A stretch of 62,392 bases of DNA from Brasilonema sp. CT11 (GCF_017982655.1 NZ_JABXYX010000038.1:1-62392); one strand, 5' to 3'; shown: positions 28,346 through 37,961, counted from the stretch's first letter. A program made the numbers and translations. The notes: generated by a model from the letters alone, not told the origin.

Positions 28346-28608
28346 CTCATTCTAACTTGTTTACTAACTCATCCTCCCAAAACTTGTCATAATAACTTAA
28401 GGTCAACTCAAAAAAACTAATTATTATAAGCAAAAATTAATGTAAATAATAAGGTGCCTTAGAGGTAAATTGAAAGAGTGGCTACAAAGTCCGCACACAA
28501 AAGACATTTCAATTCCCATCAGGGATTGCTCGAAAGCGACTTTAGCCAATAAAGTAAAACCTTTCTAGATGTGTTCTTTATTTTACACTTTTATTGCTAC
28601 CCTATCTT
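28346..28608. other. Intergenic region before the beta-lactamase-like gene
   Basis: Contains a single hairpin-like segment attcccatcagggattg near 28510-28527, reminiscent of a CRISPR repeat half but without any second copy. No gene. Confidence 0.4.
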
Positions 28609-30333
28609 ATGCCAACGAGAACCGTTATAAAAACAGTCTCACGGCGTCCAAAAACCAGCCGCCGTCCGGTTAAAAGCAAAGTTCCAAAGCAGGGGCAAAA
28701 TAAAGTCGAAGCGACAAAGCAGCAGCAAGCCCCCTACAGCCGAACAATGCCTACACGTATAAAATCGATTCCCCCCTTAATCCCTGTAACTTCGCCCATA
28801 AAGCGATCAGGAGTACCACCAACACCAGCCAAACCAACTACTGCTGCCAAAGGAAGGATTCCACCATACAATCCAAAGAAAGTACAGTCAAAAAATGTGC
28901 AAATGCGCAAGCAGCCGTTACCAAGAAAAATCGGTGCATCTCGACAAAAGAAGCGCTTAAAGCCGATGGCAAGAACATTTTTGTATGCCCTACGGCTGTT
29001 AATTGTAGGAGTTGGTATCGGTGCGATCGTAGGTACGGCGTTATCAGTGTTAGATCCTGCAAGTCGCATCAACACATCAAATGGCACATCATCTGATACA
29101 ACTATTGGGCAGGCACAGCCACAGCTGACCAAAAATCCCTCAGAAGTCGCTTCAGGGTTATTCCTGACTCAGGAAATTTCTTCTTTAAAAACTATAGTAC
29201 AAAATTTAGCTGCTGCTAACCCTAATCTCACACCAGGAGTTTTCTTAGTAGATTTAGACAGTGGCAATTATATAGATGTGAATGGCTCCTCGACTTTTTC
29301 TGCTGCAAGCACGATTAAGATTCCTATTTTGATAGCCTTTTTCCAAGATGTAGATGCTGGCAAAATTAGCTTGGATGAAACACTCACCATGACCAAGCAA
29401 ATGGTTGTCGGTGGTTCTGGGGATATGCAGTATAAACCAGCTGGAACTCAGTTCACAATCATGGAAGTGGCCACTAAGATGATAACAGTCAGCGACAACA
29501 CCGCAGCAAACATGCTGATTGCTCGCTTAGGTGGTATCGAGACACTGAATCAGCGTTTCCGCAATTGGGGTTTGACAACAACTACAATTCGCAATCCCCT
29601 CCCTGATTTGGAAGGGACAAATACCACAAGTCCCAAGGAGTTAGGGAAGCTAATAGGAATGGTGAACAAGGGTAATTTGGTAAGTGTCGCATCGCGCGAT
29701 CGCATACTAAATATTATGCGTCGCACTGTGAGAAATCAGCTTTTGCCTACTGGTTTAGGAGCAGGCGCAACTATTGCCCATAAAACGGGCGATATTGGCA
29801 CAACACTTGCAGACGCAGGTTTAGTTGATATGCCCAGTGGCAAGCGTTATGTAGTTGCGGTTATGGTACAACGTCCTAATAACGATCCCCGTGCCGAAAA
29901 ACTCATTAGCTCAATTTCTCGTGCGGCTTATCAACAATTTAGCCCAAATGCTCCCATACCTCCTAGTTCAGGAAGCACAATCCCTACAGCTGGTTCTCAA
30001 TCCCCAGTAATGACTCCGCCTGTACCCAACAGCACAGGAAGCACAATCCCTACAGCTGGTTCTCAATCCCCAGTAATGACTCCGCCTGTACCCAACAGCA
30101 CAGGAAGCACAATTCCTACAACTGGTTATCAATCCCCAGTGATCACTGCGCCTCTACCCAACGGTATGGGAAGCACTATACCCCCCAACGGTTATCAACC
30201 CCCAGTGATCACTGCGCCTCTACCCAACGGTATGGGAAGCACTATACCCCCCAACGGTTATCAGCCTCCCGTTGTGCCACTCGTTCCACCTCCGGTTATG
30301 AATCCGCAGTATTATTATCCTTACCAGCGATAA
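28609..30333 (+). CDS. Membrane-anchored class A beta-lactamase-fold serine hydrolase
   Basis: 574 aa from the ATG at 28609 (an upstream TTG adds five residues). A basic Pro/Lys-rich cytoplasmic region of about 120 residues is followed by one transmembrane helix (LYALRLLIVGVGIGAIVG) and a periplasmic beta-lactamase domain. Catalytic motifs: STIK (Ser234, Lys237), SDN (295-297) and HKTG (KTG 392-394). The omega-loop region (PLPDLEGTNTTSP) is shorter than in true class A enzymes, so it may be a PBP-related carboxypeptidase or esterase rather than a resistance enzyme. The tail holds five 22-residue repeats of the type GSTIPTAGSQSPVMTPP. It is followed 13 bp later by psb28-2. Confidence 0.83.
   Translation: MPTRTVIKTVSRRPKTSRRPVKSKVPKQGQNKVEATKQQQAPYSRTMPTRIKSIPPLIPVTSPIKRSGVPPTPAKPTTAAKGRIPPYNPKKVQSKNVQMRKQPLPRKIGASRQKKRLKPMARTFLYALRLLIVGVGIGAIVGTALSVLDPASRINTSNGTSSDTTIGQAQPQLTKNPSEVASGLFLTQEISSLKTIVQNLAAANPNLTPGVFLVDLDSGNYIDVNGSSTFSAASTIKIPILIAFFQDVDAGKISLDETLTMTKQMVVGGSGDMQYKPAGTQFTIMEVATKMITVSDNTAANMLIARLGGIETLNQRFRNWGLTTTTIRNPLPDLEGTNTTSPKELGKLIGMVNKGNLVSVASRDRILNIMRRTVRNQLLPTGLGAGATIAHKTGDIGTTLADAGLVDMPSGKRYVVAVMVQRPNNDPRAEKLISSISRAAYQQFSPNAPIPPSSGSTIPTAGSQSPVMTPPVPNSTGSTIPTAGSQSPVMTPPVPNSTGSTIPTTGYQSPVITAPLPNGMGSTIPPNGYQPPVITAPLPNGMGSTIPPNGYQPPVVPLVPPPVMNPQYYYPYQR
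29971..30285 (+). repeat. 66-bp tandem repeats in the 3' end of the beta-lactamase-like gene
   Basis: Five units of about 66 bp starting ggaagcacaatccctac or ggaagcactatacccccc. Copies 1-2 and copies 4-5 are almost identical pairwise, indicating recent duplication. They encode a Pro-rich 22-residue unit. Confidence 0.9.
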
Positions 30334-30346
30334 ATTTTTCTTTTTC

Positions 30347-30718
30347 ATGACATCTATCACACCCTCAATCCAATTTTTTTCTGGCATTACTGAAGAACTC
30401 AACAATGTTAGCTTGCGACGTAATCTCACCTCTGGTAAGCGTATTGTTGTGATGATTTTTAAGAAACTCAAAGCGTTGGAAGGATTTAATACCTTTACAA
30501 AACAACCTTTAAATTCCATGCTTTTAAAAGACGAAGAAGGTGAAATCAGCGTCACTCCATCTTCCACACAATTCATTTTTGGCGGTCCAGAAGGTGATGA
30601 GTTGCAACGCGTAGAATGTAAATTTGAAGTAGAGCAACAGGAGCATTGGGAACGATTCATGAGATTTATGAATCGTTATGCTGAGGTGAATGATATGGTA
30701 TACGGAGAATCCCAATAG
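30347..30718 (+). CDS. psb28-2: Photosystem II assembly factor Psb28-2
   Basis: 123 aa. The N-terminus (IQFFSGITEELNNVSLRR) and C-terminus (HWERFMRFMNRYAEVND) carry the Psb28 signature, while STQFIFGGPEGDELQRVECKF is the Psb28-2 version of the central strand. Psb28 proteins bind the cytoplasmic side of PSII assembly intermediates near CP47 and the D-E loops of D1/D2. This paralogue is distinct from the main Psb28. Its gene lies 13 bp after the beta-lactamase-like gene and may be co-transcribed with it. Confidence 0.88.
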   Translation: MTSITPSIQFFSGITEELNNVSLRRNLTSGKRIVVMIFKKLKALEGFNTFTKQPLNSMLLKDEEGEISVTPSSTQFIFGGPEGDELQRVECKFEVEQQEHWERFMRFMNRYAEVNDMVYGESQ

Positions 30719-30964
30719 TTGTTATGGGAGGGAGGGAATAGGGAACAGGGAATAGGGAACACAACGACCACGCTCAGTGCATCGCAGGGAACAGGCTTGA
30801 AAGTCTCCTGGTATCCGTGGTATAAAATTACCTATAGAAATTGACTCTTCTCTCTGTGTGTCACGCCAGGTGCTACAAGTCGGGAAACTCTAGCCGAGTA
30901 CTGGCTCCTGTGCGCCTCTGCGGTTAAAAAATAAATTTTACTTACCCTACCGAAAGGAGTAATT
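30719..30964. repeat. Repeat patch between psb28-2 and dprA
   Basis: STRR-like gggaa(c/t)ag heptamers at about 30732-30760, then a dispersed module (gtcacgccaggtgctacaag, 30862-30881, and gtactggctcctg) that recurs near 61050-61135. The genes are convergent, so no promoter is needed here. Confidence 0.65.
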
Positions 30965-32140
30965 TTATAAACATCGTTGATACCGCATTCCTGGTAATTG
31001 CGAAACTAAACCCATCAATTCCAATTGCAACAAAGCGCTCGAAACCTCAGGCGTAGCTATGCCCGTTTGTTGAACAATAAAATCAAACGCTAAAGCTTCT
31101 GAAGTAATTGCATCCATAACTCGTTGAAGTTCTGGTGGTAAACTTGGTAAAGTTAACTGCTGCACTGATGGGGATATTTCAACAGAATCCAGTTGTGGTA
31201 TTGCTCCCAGCATTTTTAATAGTTCGTCTAATTCCTTAACAATCGGAGTCGCGCCTTGGCTAAGTAATTTTAAACACCCTTGCGATGGGTGATCATCCAG
31301 TCTTCCAGGGAGTGCATAGACATCTCGCCCAAAATCATTTGCGTAACTTGCAGTAATCAAAGCACCTGATTTGATCGGTGCTTCCATCACCAGCACAGCA
31401 CGACTTAAACCTGCAATAATTCTGTTGCGACGAGGAAAATGGGTGCGATCAGGTGGCGTCTTTGCTGGATACTCACTCACAACCAAGCCTGCAGTCAAAA
31501 TTTGTTTGTACAGTTCCATATTTTTAGATGGATAGACAACATCAACACCTGTACCTAAAACTGCGATTGTGCGTCCTCCAGCTTTCACAGTAGCGGTGTG
31601 ACTTTCAGTATCAATTCCCTCTGCCAAACCAGAAACAACCGTGAACCCATTTTTTGCCAAAGCCGTACTAATTTGGCGAGTCCATCGCATACCATACTCT
31701 GAGGGTTGGCGTGTCCCTACAATCCCGACGAGTTGTTTTTGTGCCAGATTTTCTTGCAAATCTATTTGACCACGATAGTAGACAATAGGCGGTGGACTAG
31801 GTATTTCCAATAGTAAGCGAGGATAGTCTGCATCTGCTGGTGTCCAAAAATTCGGGTTTTGCTGTTGGTGTTGCTGCAAAAATTGTTCAGGATGTAAACG
31901 AGAACGTTGTTGCACTACTTTTTGCAGCGTTTGAAAACCAAAACCTTCTACTTGTCCCAACTGTGTAGGTTTTGCGTCCCAAGCTGCTGCCAGTGTACCA
32001 AAATGCTGCTGCAACCGTTGTAATAATATTGGACCAACTCCAGAAATTTGCGACCAAGCTAGCCAATATGCACGTTCTTGTCCCAATTGCCCATCCTCAA
32101 CAAGTCTACTGGGTTGATTATTCCCAGATTGGAGAAGCAA
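30965..32140 (-). CDS. dprA: DNA-processing protein DprA
   Basis: 391 aa. Loads RecA on incoming single-stranded DNA during natural transformation. A helix-hairpin-helix-like N-terminus (SQISGVGPILLQRLQQHFG) precedes a Rossmann-type DprA domain with VGTRQPSEYG, VVSGLAEGIDTESH, TIAVLGTGVDVVYP, FPRRNRIIAGLS and SGALITASYANDFGR. The C-terminal winged helix (residues about 325-390) is of DML1-like type. The start is uncertain: the open frame begins with TTG at 32140, only 10 bp from a MITE (32150-32337) that may have replaced the original upstream region. There is an ATG at 32148, but it is out of frame. Confidence 0.93.
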   Translation of the reverse strand: MLLQSGNNQPSRLVEDGQLGQERAYWLAWSQISGVGPILLQRLQQHFGTLAAAWDAKPTQLGQVEGFGFQTLQKVVQQRSRLHPEQFLQQHQQQNPNFWTPADADYPRLLLEIPSPPPIVYYRGQIDLQENLAQKQLVGIVGTRQPSEYGMRWTRQISTALAKNGFTVVSGLAEGIDTESHTATVKAGGRTIAVLGTGVDVVYPSKNMELYKQILTAGLVVSEYPAKTPPDRTHFPRRNRIIAGLSRAVLVMEAPIKSGALITASYANDFGRDVYALPGRLDDHPSQGCLKLLSQGATPIVKELDELLKMLGAIPQLDSVEISPSVQQLTLPSLPPELQRVMDAITSEALAFDFIVQQTGIATPEVSSALLQLELMGLVSQLPGMRYQRCL

Positions 32141-32149
32141 AGATACATT

Positions 32150-32337
32150 TAGGACTTACGCAAAAATAACGTATGGCAGGAAACGCTTACAAGAAACAGG
32201 CTTGAAAGTATAGTAACCTCCGTATTTTCTCTTTAGTTTATGTGCTAATGTATTCGGCAATTCCTATACTTGCGTCATTCGGACGTCAGGAAGCAATCTC
32301 GCAGTCTAGTTCTTTCCTAACTCGTGCGTAAGTCCTA
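32150..32337. mobile_element. 188-bp MITE with 13-bp terminal inverted repeats and 5-bp target duplication
   Basis: taggacttacgca (32150-32162) and tgcgtaagtccta (32325-32337) are perfect inverted repeats. acatt flanks both sides (32145-32149 and 32338-32342). There is no coding capacity, so an autonomous relative elsewhere is needed for movement. It sits directly upstream of dprA. Confidence 0.88.
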
Positions 32338-32359
32338 ACATTTACAGGCGATACGCAGA

Positions 32360-32382
32360 GCGATACGCCCTTGGCGTATCGC
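32360..32382. repeat. Perfect 10-bp hairpin
   Basis: gcgatacgcc, loop ctt, ggcgtatcgc. A dispersed cyanobacterial hairpin repeat; it sits upstream of the AraC regulator rather than after a gene. Confidence 0.8.
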
Positions 32383-32501
32383 CCCATAAAAGCCCAGTGC
32401 ATGAACATTGCAAAGCAGCAAGAGATGCCTACTGTGTCTACGTTTTGCGGCATGCCATACTGTCATATACTTATTGATATATATTCTTGTTATCACTCGC
32501 C

Positions 32502-33491
32502 ATGACGATTACCCTTACACTAAAGGAAGAAGCCCAATTGTGGGACGAAGCTGTCCAAAACAGTACGTGCAACACAGCCTCAGAGCCATTTGAAATTTTC
32601 TATCAAATACCCAAACAACTAGGCAAAGGCCATATGCGAGACATTGAGGTGCATCCCCAACTCTGGCTTTCAATTTGGGACTATCAATATCACGATGACG
32701 TGTTAGTGACAGTGCCTGCTTGGAATCACCCAGTACAATTTTCAGTCCTGCTTTCAGGCATAGTGGCAGATCAAACAAGTGAGTATGTTGGTGGGGGGCA
32801 TACGCTCATCTCTGGCGGTGGTGTGCAACGGGCAATTACTATTGAAACACGAAAATCTCGGCACGTTGGTGTTTCAATCCATATGCCGCCAGATTTGCTG
32901 GCAACTTTTTTCCCCACACAGGATGGGCAAATTCCCCCCGAGTTGAGTCTGCTGGCAAAGGGCAACGATTGGCAGACATTACTGTACCCAGAAACCACGA
33001 CGGCTATAAACTTTGTGGCACAACAAATGATCGACTGTCCCTACAAAGGAATGACAAAGCTGATGTATTTGCAAGCAAAGGTGTTGGAACTGATGGCGTT
33101 GCAGTTAGCCCCGATCTTGGCGGATCAGGGTGGACTGCATTCTTCAATGCGACTAAAGGGACAAACCATCGCCCGACTTCATTACGCTCGTGAAATTTTG
33201 CTCTCCAATTTAGAGAATCCACCATCAATACTGGAACTAGCGCTGCAGGTGGGGGTGAGCGATCGCACCCTCCGACGCGGATTTCAGAAACTCTTTGGCA
33301 CAACAGTATTTGGCTACCTGACTGATAAACGTATGGAGTGGGCAGAGCAGCTCTTGCGACAAGGTAACACTACCGTTGCTGCAGTTGCCAATCGGATTGG
33401 CTATACCCATCAAGGGCGCTTTGCTCTTGCCTTTAAGCGCAAGTATGGTATCACCCCAAGTGAATGTTTTTTCGGTAAAATGTCCGTTTGA
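32502..33491 (+). CDS. AraC-family regulator (PchR-like) of siderophore uptake
   Basis: 329 aa from the ATG at 32502 (a TTG five codons upstream is less likely). The N-terminal ligand-binding half includes PAWNHPVQFSVLLSG. The C-terminal double helix-turn-helix reads SILELALQVGVSDRTLRRGFQKLFG and VAAVANRIGYTHQGRFALAFKRKYGITPSE. PchR-type AraC regulators bind a ferric siderophore and activate receptor genes. Here the gene is followed 203 bp later by a TonB siderophore receptor, a PepSY protein and a Fur-family regulator on the same strand, which fits that role. The ligand is not identifiable from sequence. Confidence 0.88.
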   Translation: MTITLTLKEEAQLWDEAVQNSTCNTASEPFEIFYQIPKQLGKGHMRDIEVHPQLWLSIWDYQYHDDVLVTVPAWNHPVQFSVLLSGIVADQTSEYVGGGHTLISGGGVQRAITIETRKSRHVGVSIHMPPDLLATFFPTQDGQIPPELSLLAKGNDWQTLLYPETTTAINFVAQQMIDCPYKGMTKLMYLQAKVLELMALQLAPILADQGGLHSSMRLKGQTIARLHYAREILLSNLENPPSILELALQVGVSDRTLRRGFQKLFGTTVFGYLTDKRMEWAEQLLRQGNTTVAAVANRIGYTHQGRFALAFKRKYGITPSECFFGKMSV

Positions 33492-33694
33492 GAGCTCTAA
33501 GACCGTTTTTGTCATAGACTCAGCTACTAGCAATGCTCTACACTCAACGAATCAAGAATAAAAACTGTTTGCAATAAAGATTTGACTTTGCCCTAGCTCC
33601 GGATAAAAAAGGGAACACCGAATTTTAGTTCTCCTTTTTTAGGAGAGTTAGGCAAGCACGAAATTTTGCTAGCTGATGTTTGAGGAGTGTTGTG

Positions 33695-36550
33695 ATGAAG
33701 CGTTGGCAATTGAAATGTGGTGTGAATTTGTGGTTGGCACTAGGTTTATCAGGATGCTTAAGTGCTGTTGCTATTCAAAGAGCATCGGCACAGGTAAAAT
33801 TGGAGAGCAAAGAAAATTCAACCCTTGATGCAGTAGCTCCCTCGATTGTAGGCGACAAAGTTAACCCTTCGGCTGCTTTTAAGCTGAGCGAAGCCGAAGC
33901 TTCGGCTGCGCTCAGCACAAGTCCGCTCACGGTTAAACAGGGGATAAATCAGACAACACAGTCCGCCGTTTTAAGCACCAGAATTGATCCTGGTGCAAAC
34001 AGTGTTAATTCAAAACCAACGCTGACAAAAAAAATTCCGCGAGTTAGTGAGATAGAGCCTCCACTTAGTAGTGCCAGAATGCTGGTGCAGTCGCCAACAC
34101 CACAAACAATACCTGCCTCAAAAATCGTACAAGTCAGCTTCGTGAAGGCAAATCCTACAAACAAAGGTTTGGAACTAGTTTTGCAAACATCACGTGCTGC
34201 TACCTTGCAACTGCAGAATCGTACTCAAGTTAATAGTAATACCTTCATCGTTGACATTCCAAACGCTCAACTGCGCTTACCACCTAATAGGGTGTTCTCT
34301 TTCCGCTCACAAAAACCAATAGCGGGAATAACCGAGATAACCGTAGTAAACTTTGACGCCAATACTATCCGGGTGACGGTGATAGGTGAAGCAGCTCCAC
34401 CAATTATCGAGTTGTATGACAGTCCCAAAGAAGGTCTGATTTTCAGTGTAGCCAGTACTGCATCTTTGGCACAACAGCGGCAGCAACCTCAAACACAACC
34501 ATCACCTACACAGCAACCAGAAAACCAGACACAACAAACTCAACCAAGAGCCAATGGTGATGAACCAATTGAGTTGGTGGTGACAGGACAGCGGGATGGA
34601 TACAATTCATCCGATGCATCAACTGCAACCAAAACCGATACTCCTTTACGCGACATTCCCCAGTCAATTCAAGCCATCCCCGCAACTGTGATTCAAGATC
34701 AAGGTGCAGTTCGTCTGAACGAAATCGTCCGTAATGTTAGTGGTGTGGCAAATGCAGGAACTGCTGGGGAGCGTGGAGAAAATTACACAATTCGGGGATT
34801 CGATGCCAACGTTTACAAAAATGGTTTCCTTGATGATTACTTTACTACTCGCGGGTTTCGAGACAGCGCCAATATCGAGCGAGTTGAAGTTCTTAAAGGA
34901 CCAGCGTCGGTGTTGTTTGGACGCTTGGAACCTTCGGGTATCATCAACTTGATAACCAAGAAGCCATTAGCCGAACCTTATTACAATTTCAGTTTTACCG
35001 CAGGTAGCTATAGTTTTTATCGCCCCACCCTAGATTTTTCAGGTCCATTAACCCAGGACGGAAAATTGGGTTATCGTCTCAACATTGCCTACGAAAATTC
35101 TGGAAGTTTCCGCGACTTTGTTAACAAAGAAAGATTTTTTATCGCTCCTGTACTCAGTTGGAAAATTGGTGACAAGACAAACCTGACTTTGGAAGGTGAA
35201 TATCTCCACACCGAAAATTCTTATGATGATGGGCTATATCTAATTGGCGGTAAGATTATTCCAAATGTTCCGATTAGCCGCAATCTCAACGACCCCAGAA
35301 GTCAAATCGGTATAGATGCATCACAAACCTACTTGACTCTCAATCATGAGTTTAATCAAAATTTATCCCTGCGTACTGCTTTTCGGGTGACGACTGCATC
35401 AGAAACAGTTAATCGTTTTGCCCTTAGAGGATTTGGTGCCAGTGACGACGGAACTGTTGATCTTCTTAGTGTGCCCTATAATTATTATTTTGAAACTTAT
35501 TTTCTACAGAATGACTTAACTGCGAAATTCAACACTGGCTTCCTCAAGCATACACTTTTGTTTGGTCTGGAGCTTGGTCGATTGTATGACAGACGTCTGT
35601 CCAATTATCAAAGTGTTGGTAGTAGTAACGTTTTTAACCCTGTCTACAACTTTTCTTATGGTTCATATCAACCGCTTGACAATACAGCAACCAATACCAA
35701 CTCTTTCGGAATTTATCTTCAAGATCAGATAAGTGTTTTTGATAATCTCAAACTCCTTGTTGGTGGCAGGTTTGACACTTATCATTCGGAAAGACAAGAT
35801 TTCAACAATGACTCAACTACAGTCACAGATAGCGATGCGTTTTCACCTCGTGTGGGAGTCGTTTACCAACCGACGAAAGAAATCTCACTGTTTGCTAACT
35901 ATAGTCGCTCATTTGTTCCTGTGAGTGGTTCTAGTAAAAACGGTGATGCTTTTGAGCCTACAAGGGGAACTGGATACGAAGTTGGCATCAAAGGAAACTT
36001 TTTAAATAATCGTCTCTCTTCTACCCTCGCCTTCTACACAGTTACCAAAACTAATGTCTTAACTGCCGATCCCAGCGATCCCACAGGTACCTTTTCAATT
36101 CAAGTCGGCGAACAACGCGCTCGTGGGATTGAGTTGGATATTGCTGGAGAAATCTTACCTGGTTGGAAAGTCATTGCTTCCTACGCTTATACAGATGCAC
36201 AAATCACTGAAGACAATACATATCCAGTCGGAAATACTCTGGGTAGTATACCCCAGCATAGTGGCTCATTGTGGACGACCTATACCTTTCAAAAAGGAGC
36301 ATTAGAAGGGTTTGGTTTTGGTGGAGGTATCTTTGCTGCAAGCGAGGCTTATGGAGATGTAAGTAACTTTAACACCGTACCTGGTTTTGTACGGACTGAT
36401 GCAGCACTTTTCTACAAAAAGGATCGCTTGAGAGCATCTGTTAACTTCAAGAACTTATTTGATATCAGATATTTCGAGGGCGCAACTACGGGTGCAGTCA
36501 ATCCGGCTGAACCGTTTACCGTTCAAGGAACGATTTCTTGGGAGTTCTGA
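33695..36550 (+). CDS. TonB-dependent siderophore receptor with AMIN domain
   Basis: 951 aa from the ATG at 33695, preceded by gaggag. A signal peptide (LWLALGLSGCLSAVAIQ) is followed by a low-complexity part, then an AMIN-like domain (about residues 145-255: VQVSFVKANPTNKGLELVLQ), a Gln/Pro-rich linker, a plug domain (TDTPLRDIPQSIQAIP, VRNVSGVA) and a 22-strand barrel ending in the outer-membrane signature aromatic (TISWEF). It imports ferric siderophores across the outer membrane with TonB energy. The stretch KLSEAEASAALSTS near residue 65 is translated from a palindromic repeat missing from the paralogue at 51540-54245. It lies downstream of a PchR-like regulator. Confidence 0.93.
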   Translation: MKRWQLKCGVNLWLALGLSGCLSAVAIQRASAQVKLESKENSTLDAVAPSIVGDKVNPSAAFKLSEAEASAALSTSPLTVKQGINQTTQSAVLSTRIDPGANSVNSKPTLTKKIPRVSEIEPPLSSARMLVQSPTPQTIPASKIVQVSFVKANPTNKGLELVLQTSRAATLQLQNRTQVNSNTFIVDIPNAQLRLPPNRVFSFRSQKPIAGITEITVVNFDANTIRVTVIGEAAPPIIELYDSPKEGLIFSVASTASLAQQRQQPQTQPSPTQQPENQTQQTQPRANGDEPIELVVTGQRDGYNSSDASTATKTDTPLRDIPQSIQAIPATVIQDQGAVRLNEIVRNVSGVANAGTAGERGENYTIRGFDANVYKNGFLDDYFTTRGFRDSANIERVEVLKGPASVLFGRLEPSGIINLITKKPLAEPYYNFSFTAGSYSFYRPTLDFSGPLTQDGKLGYRLNIAYENSGSFRDFVNKERFFIAPVLSWKIGDKTNLTLEGEYLHTENSYDDGLYLIGGKIIPNVPISRNLNDPRSQIGIDASQTYLTLNHEFNQNLSLRTAFRVTTASETVNRFALRGFGASDDGTVDLLSVPYNYYFETYFLQNDLTAKFNTGFLKHTLLFGLELGRLYDRRLSNYQSVGSSNVFNPVYNFSYGSYQPLDNTATNTNSFGIYLQDQISVFDNLKLLVGGRFDTYHSERQDFNNDSTTVTDSDAFSPRVGVVYQPTKEISLFANYSRSFVPVSGSSKNGDAFEPTRGTGYEVGIKGNFLNNRLSSTLAFYTVTKTNVLTADPSDPTGTFSIQVGEQRARGIELDIAGEILPGWKVIASYAYTDAQITEDNTYPVGNTLGSIPQHSGSLWTTYTFQKGALEGFGFGGGIFAASEAYGDVSNFNTVPGFVRTDAALFYKKDRLRASVNFKNLFDIRYFEGATTGAVNPAEPFTVQGTISWEF
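33883..33923. repeat. Palindromic repeat inside the TonB receptor gene
   Basis: A near-perfect palindrome at 33883-33916 (gctgagcgaagccgaagc followed by ttcggctgcgctcagc), then acaagtc. It shares 18 exact bases with the element in the IetA-like gene and gctcag(c/t)acaagtc with the STAND NTPase gene. Confidence 0.8.
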
Positions 36551-36699
36551 AATCATCTCAGTAGCTGTCATGAAGAATTCGTCACCAGAACTAATGAAAA
36601 AACCATTATCCTTTTTTGTTGACTTAGAAATATTTGTCGTCAGGATAAGGCAGTTTTGATTGGGAAAATTTCAATCTCATTTATGCAGGAGTACCTACC

Positions 36700-37896
36700 A
36701 TGAAATCTAAAAAACTCCGTAACTTTGCATTCACCCTGCACCGCTACATCGGTTTAGCTGTGGGATTGATTCTGGTGATAGTCGGCTTGACAGGTAGTGT
36801 GTTGGTGTTTGCCGACGAAATTGGGCATATTCTGTTTGTCCAACAATTCGGCACTGTTGTTCCTCAAGGGCAGATGTTATCTCCGACATCTGTGGTGGAT
36901 ACTTTCAAAGCAGCCTCAGATTGGGAACCAAATACTAAATTTTCGCGTTTATACATACCCATAACACCAGACGCACCTTACGTGCTTGACGTTTTCCATC
37001 CACCGGATAATCCAGTGACGGAAATTTCACTTGCTCAAATCAGTAGCGTTTTTGTCAACCCGTACACAGGCACTATTATCGGTAAGCAGAGATGGAACGA
37101 GCAACTGATTTCTTCAGTCGTTGATTTGCATTGCAATCTGCTAGCTGGAAACACTGGGAAAACCATAGTTGGTATCGTATGTTTTCTAGTTCTAGTTCTC
37201 AATATTACAGGTTTGTTTCTGTGGTCTGGTTGGCGCAAGTTGATATCTGGCTTCAAAATTAAGTGGAATGCCCATCCGAAGCGACTCTATTATGACATTC
37301 ATAAACTGGCAGGTATCATTACTGTAGTGTTTCTTTGCTTTACTGCCTTTACAGGCGTGTGCTGGAGTTTCTATGAGTTTAGTGAGCCTGTGATTCGAGC
37401 AATCACGTTGAGTCCAGCCAAACTTGAACCAGTTTCTCAAATCATTCCTAATCAGCTTCCACTCAAGCTTGCCAATCAACTGAAAACCTCTCAAGCTGAG
37501 TTACCCGATGGAAAACTTAGAGCCATTGATTTTCCGCAAAAACCAGATAGTCCTTTGATAATTCGCTACAGTATGCCTCAAGAATATACATATAATACTG
37601 GACAGAGCAAAGTTTATCTTGACCAATACAGTGGTAAGGTTTTGCGAGTAGACAACTCCCAGAAAGAGTCTTTAGGCTCGCGTGTCCTCAATTCTTTTCC
37701 TTCCCTACATTATGGTACATTTGGCGGCTTGCCTACTCGCATTTTCTACGTATTTGTCGGATATACACCGTTCATTCTATTCGTGAGTGGTATTGTGATG
37801 TGGTGGTATCGCCATCGGGCAAAAGCTAGTGTAGGCGATAAACTACTGGACGCAAACGGTATCGCACATGAGTCCAATACACACGAACTGCTGTGA
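36700..37896 (+). CDS. PepSY-associated transmembrane protein (PiuB-like)
   Basis: 398 aa. Four transmembrane helices: about 13-33 (IGLAVGLILVIVGLTGSVLV), 155-178, 202-225 and 345-366 (FVGYTPFILFVSGIVMWWY), with PepSY segments in the loops (e.g. VYLDQYSGKVLRVD). PiuB/FpvG-type proteins sit in the inner membrane and help release or reduce iron from siderophores after uptake. It follows the TonB receptor by 149 bp with an aggag site before the ATG. A paralogue sits at 50246-51433 beside the second receptor; the N-terminal 30 residues and the WRKLISGFKIKWNAHPKRLY motif are almost the same. Confidence 0.9.
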   Translation: MKSKKLRNFAFTLHRYIGLAVGLILVIVGLTGSVLVFADEIGHILFVQQFGTVVPQGQMLSPTSVVDTFKAASDWEPNTKFSRLYIPITPDAPYVLDVFHPPDNPVTEISLAQISSVFVNPYTGTIIGKQRWNEQLISSVVDLHCNLLAGNTGKTIVGIVCFLVLVLNITGLFLWSGWRKLISGFKIKWNAHPKRLYYDIHKLAGIITVVFLCFTAFTGVCWSFYEFSEPVIRAITLSPAKLEPVSQIIPNQLPLKLANQLKTSQAELPDGKLRAIDFPQKPDSPLIIRYSMPQEYTYNTGQSKVYLDQYSGKVLRVDNSQKESLGSRVLNSFPSLHYGTFGGLPTRIFYVFVGYTPFILFVSGIVMWWYRHRAKASVGDKLLDANGIAHESNTHELL

Positions 37897-37943
37897 AAAT
37901 GCATGCACTTTCACATGATTCATGGAAATGTATGAAACTCAAA

Positions 37944-37958
37944 TGAAAATCATTATTA
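37944..37958 (+). promoter_or_regulatory. Putative Zur/Fur box overlapping the ribosome binding region
   Basis: tgaaaatcattatta matches 13 of 15 positions of the cyanobacterial Zur consensus TGATAATNATTATCA as I know it. It ends 3 bases before the ATG of the FurB/Zur-type gene, so bound repressor would block its expression. Confidence 0.6.
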
Positions 37959-37961
37959 TAT

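Noticed and set aside
28495-28545. CRISPR-like repeat (attcccatcagggattg)
   Set aside because: Only one copy, no spacers, no cas genes.
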